Shown piece by piece: positions 5,912 through 6,793 of a stretch of 6,793 nucleotides of DNA (its first letter is position 1; each line of letters opens with the position of its first letter). A program made the position numbers and the translations under genes. The notes under the pieces are model-generated. The model did not search any database. It worked only from the letters and a program-made list of their open reading frames with translations, and was not told where the DNA came from. The DNA is from Muribaculaceae bacterium (GTDB taxonomy: Bacteria > Bacteroidota > Bacteroidia > Bacteroidales > Muribaculaceae): positions 1-6,793 of the forward strand of contig JAKSMA010000133.1 in assembly GCA_024400895.1 (NCBI GenBank), in the 5' to 3' direction.

Positions 5912-6667
5912 CTATTTCACCTGGAAGTTGAGCACAGTGCAACTGCGACTGGTGCGCACAAACAGCGGGAATGTTTGCGACTTCATCTCTGCAGGCATCG
6001 CAGCCAAGGCACCTGGGCGAAGACTTACCTGAATGTCGGTGTAAGTATGGCCTTGATTCGTGACTTTGCATTCAAAATATTTGCTATAAGGCTCTGGTAT
6101 CAAGCCCTCGCATTCTTTGGCTGAAAGAGCCACGAGCAATGGAGCGCTCTCCGATACAGCACCCATCTCGGTGTAAGCCTTTGGAAGCCCACCAGGCACT
6201 GGCATATATTGTGCAAAATTCACAATCGCACCCACTTTATGCTTTTCGTCTTCATCTTCATAGATGAAGTCGTCAACCCAAACGCGGTAATAAGGGCGGT
6301 CGATTCTGATAGCCAACCTACCGGAGGGGAAGCGTACCACATCCTCAGTGCGGACTGCCAAAATGCCGGCGTACTGCTCTACGGCTGCCTTGTCGGTGAG
6401 TGTGTTGAGTTCTGGCTCCTCCTCTTCCACATGCCCCAAATCGCGTGCTTTATGCACTTCGATAAACTGATACGCTTCCGACACAAAATTCATGTCACGA
6501 TTGATAAAGATATCGGTTTTCCCCATCAAGGTCTTACCATGATCTTCATTCATCATATTGAGCGCGACCATATCATCGGGTATGTCGAACGGGTCGGTGT
6601 CGCTACACGACACAAGTGGCAACAAGACCGATGCCAGCATCAAAAATTTCAGATAACTTTTCTTCAT
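5912..6667 (-). CDS. Lipoprotein of unknown function, probably surface-exposed
   Basis: I do not recognise a function for this 251-residue protein. Residues 1-20 are a classical lipoprotein signal peptide: basic MKKSYLK, a hydrophobic core, then the lipobox LVSC with lipidation at Cys21. The next residues, SDTD (22-25), resemble the Bacteroidota lipoprotein surface-export signal (Ser followed by acidic residues), so display on the outer leaflet of the outer membrane is plausible. The mature part has acidic patches (81-85 and 137-141), a conserved-looking start NMMNEDHGKTLMGKTDIFIN (37-56), and alternating hydrophobic stretches that suggest a beta-rich fold. No transmembrane segment or catalytic motif is seen. 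It vaguely resembles a Bacteroidales DUF family (DUF5036 comes to mind), but I cannot confirm this. The ATG at 6667-6665 fits the signal peptide exactly. It begins 12 bp after a gene encoding a probable outer-membrane barrel, so the two are likely one operon and perhaps one envelope complex. Confidence 0.85.
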   Translation of the reverse strand: MKKSYLKFLMLASVLLPLVSCSDTDPFDIPDDMVALNMMNEDHGKTLMGKTDIFINRDMNFVSEAYQFIEVHKARDLGHVEEEEPELNTLTDKAAVEQYAGILAVRTEDVVRFPSGRLAIRIDRPYYRVWVDDFIYEDEDEKHKVGAIVNFAQYMPVPGGLPKAYTEMGAVSESAPLLVALSAKECEGLIPEPYSKYFECKVTNQGHTYTDIQVSLRPGALAAMPAEMKSQTFPLFVRTSRSCTVLNFQVK

Positions 6668-6679
6668 TACTGCAGTAGA

Positions 6680-6793
6680 TTAAAATGCATATTTCACACC
6701 TATTGCGGTGATAAAGCGGGTGGAGTTTTTCACCATTTGAAATGTCTCTTCGCCGAAAAGTGTGAATCGGTTGGAGAGATTAAATTCCACACC
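6680..6793 (-). CDS. Outer-membrane beta-barrel protein, C-terminal end (cut by window edge)
   Basis: The minus-strand frame is open from base 6793 to a TAA at 6682-6680 and encodes the last 37 residues of a larger protein. The sequence alternates polar and hydrophobic residues, as in FNLSNRFTLFG and STRFITAIGVKYAF, and ends in Phe. A terminal beta-strand with a C-terminal aromatic residue is the usual ending of outer-membrane barrels, where it serves as the BAM recognition signal. The rest of the gene is outside the window, so the family (TonB-dependent receptor, porin or small barrel) cannot be stated. It is immediately upstream of the lipoprotein gene in the same orientation. Confidence 0.7.
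   Translation of the reverse strand, partial: GVEFNLSNRFTLFGEETFQMVKNSTRFITAIGVKYAF

Overview
This window reads as chromosomal DNA from a member of the Bacteroidales (Bacteroidota). Three things point there. Promoter-like elements match the Bacteroidota -7 consensus TAnnTTTG, one with a TTTG -33 box. Starts sit in AT-rich leaders without Shine-Dalgarno sequences. Two predicted lipoproteins are present, one carrying a Bacteroidota-style acidic surface-export signal, beside the end of an outer-membrane barrel gene. Genus cannot be fixed from the sequence alone; a Prevotella or Muribaculaceae-like gut organism would fit.

Layout, left to right. (1) 1-673, minus: the N-terminal 224 codons of arginyl-tRNA synthetase (argS), running off the left edge, with its own promoter at about 713-720. 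(2) 874-4446, minus: a 1190-residue RecB/AddA-class UvrD helicase with an apparently intact C-terminal PD-(D/E)XK nuclease, ending at a hairpin terminator (812-848). (3) 4481-4837, minus: a SUI1/YciH-family translation factor, 34 bp upstream of the helicase gene and probably co-transcribed with it from a well-formed promoter (4874-4905). That promoter is overlapped and flanked by a perfect 12-bp inverted repeat (4879-4890 / 4921-4932). (4) 5024-5425, minus: a small META/HslJ-domain lipoprotein. (5) 5647-5814, plus: a 55-residue clostridial-type 2[4Fe-4S] ferredoxin, the only plus-strand gene, with its own promoter and a strong hairpin terminator. (6) 5912-6667, minus: a lipoprotein of unknown function with a likely surface-export signal, 12 bp downstream of (7) 6680-6793, minus: the last 37 codons of a gene whose product ends like an outer-membrane beta-barrel.

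Most of the window is ordinary housekeeping DNA: tRNA charging, recombination and end processing, translation, electron transfer and envelope proteins. I found no CRISPR array, insertion sequence, tRNA or rRNA, phage gene, or recognisable defence island. The points that deserve a second look are the inverted repeat around the yciH-helicase promoter, the absence of an adjacent AddB-like partner for the helicase-nuclease, the barrel-lipoprotein pair at the right edge, and sequence shared by two terminators 5 kb apart. I do not see convincing evidence of an undescribed system.
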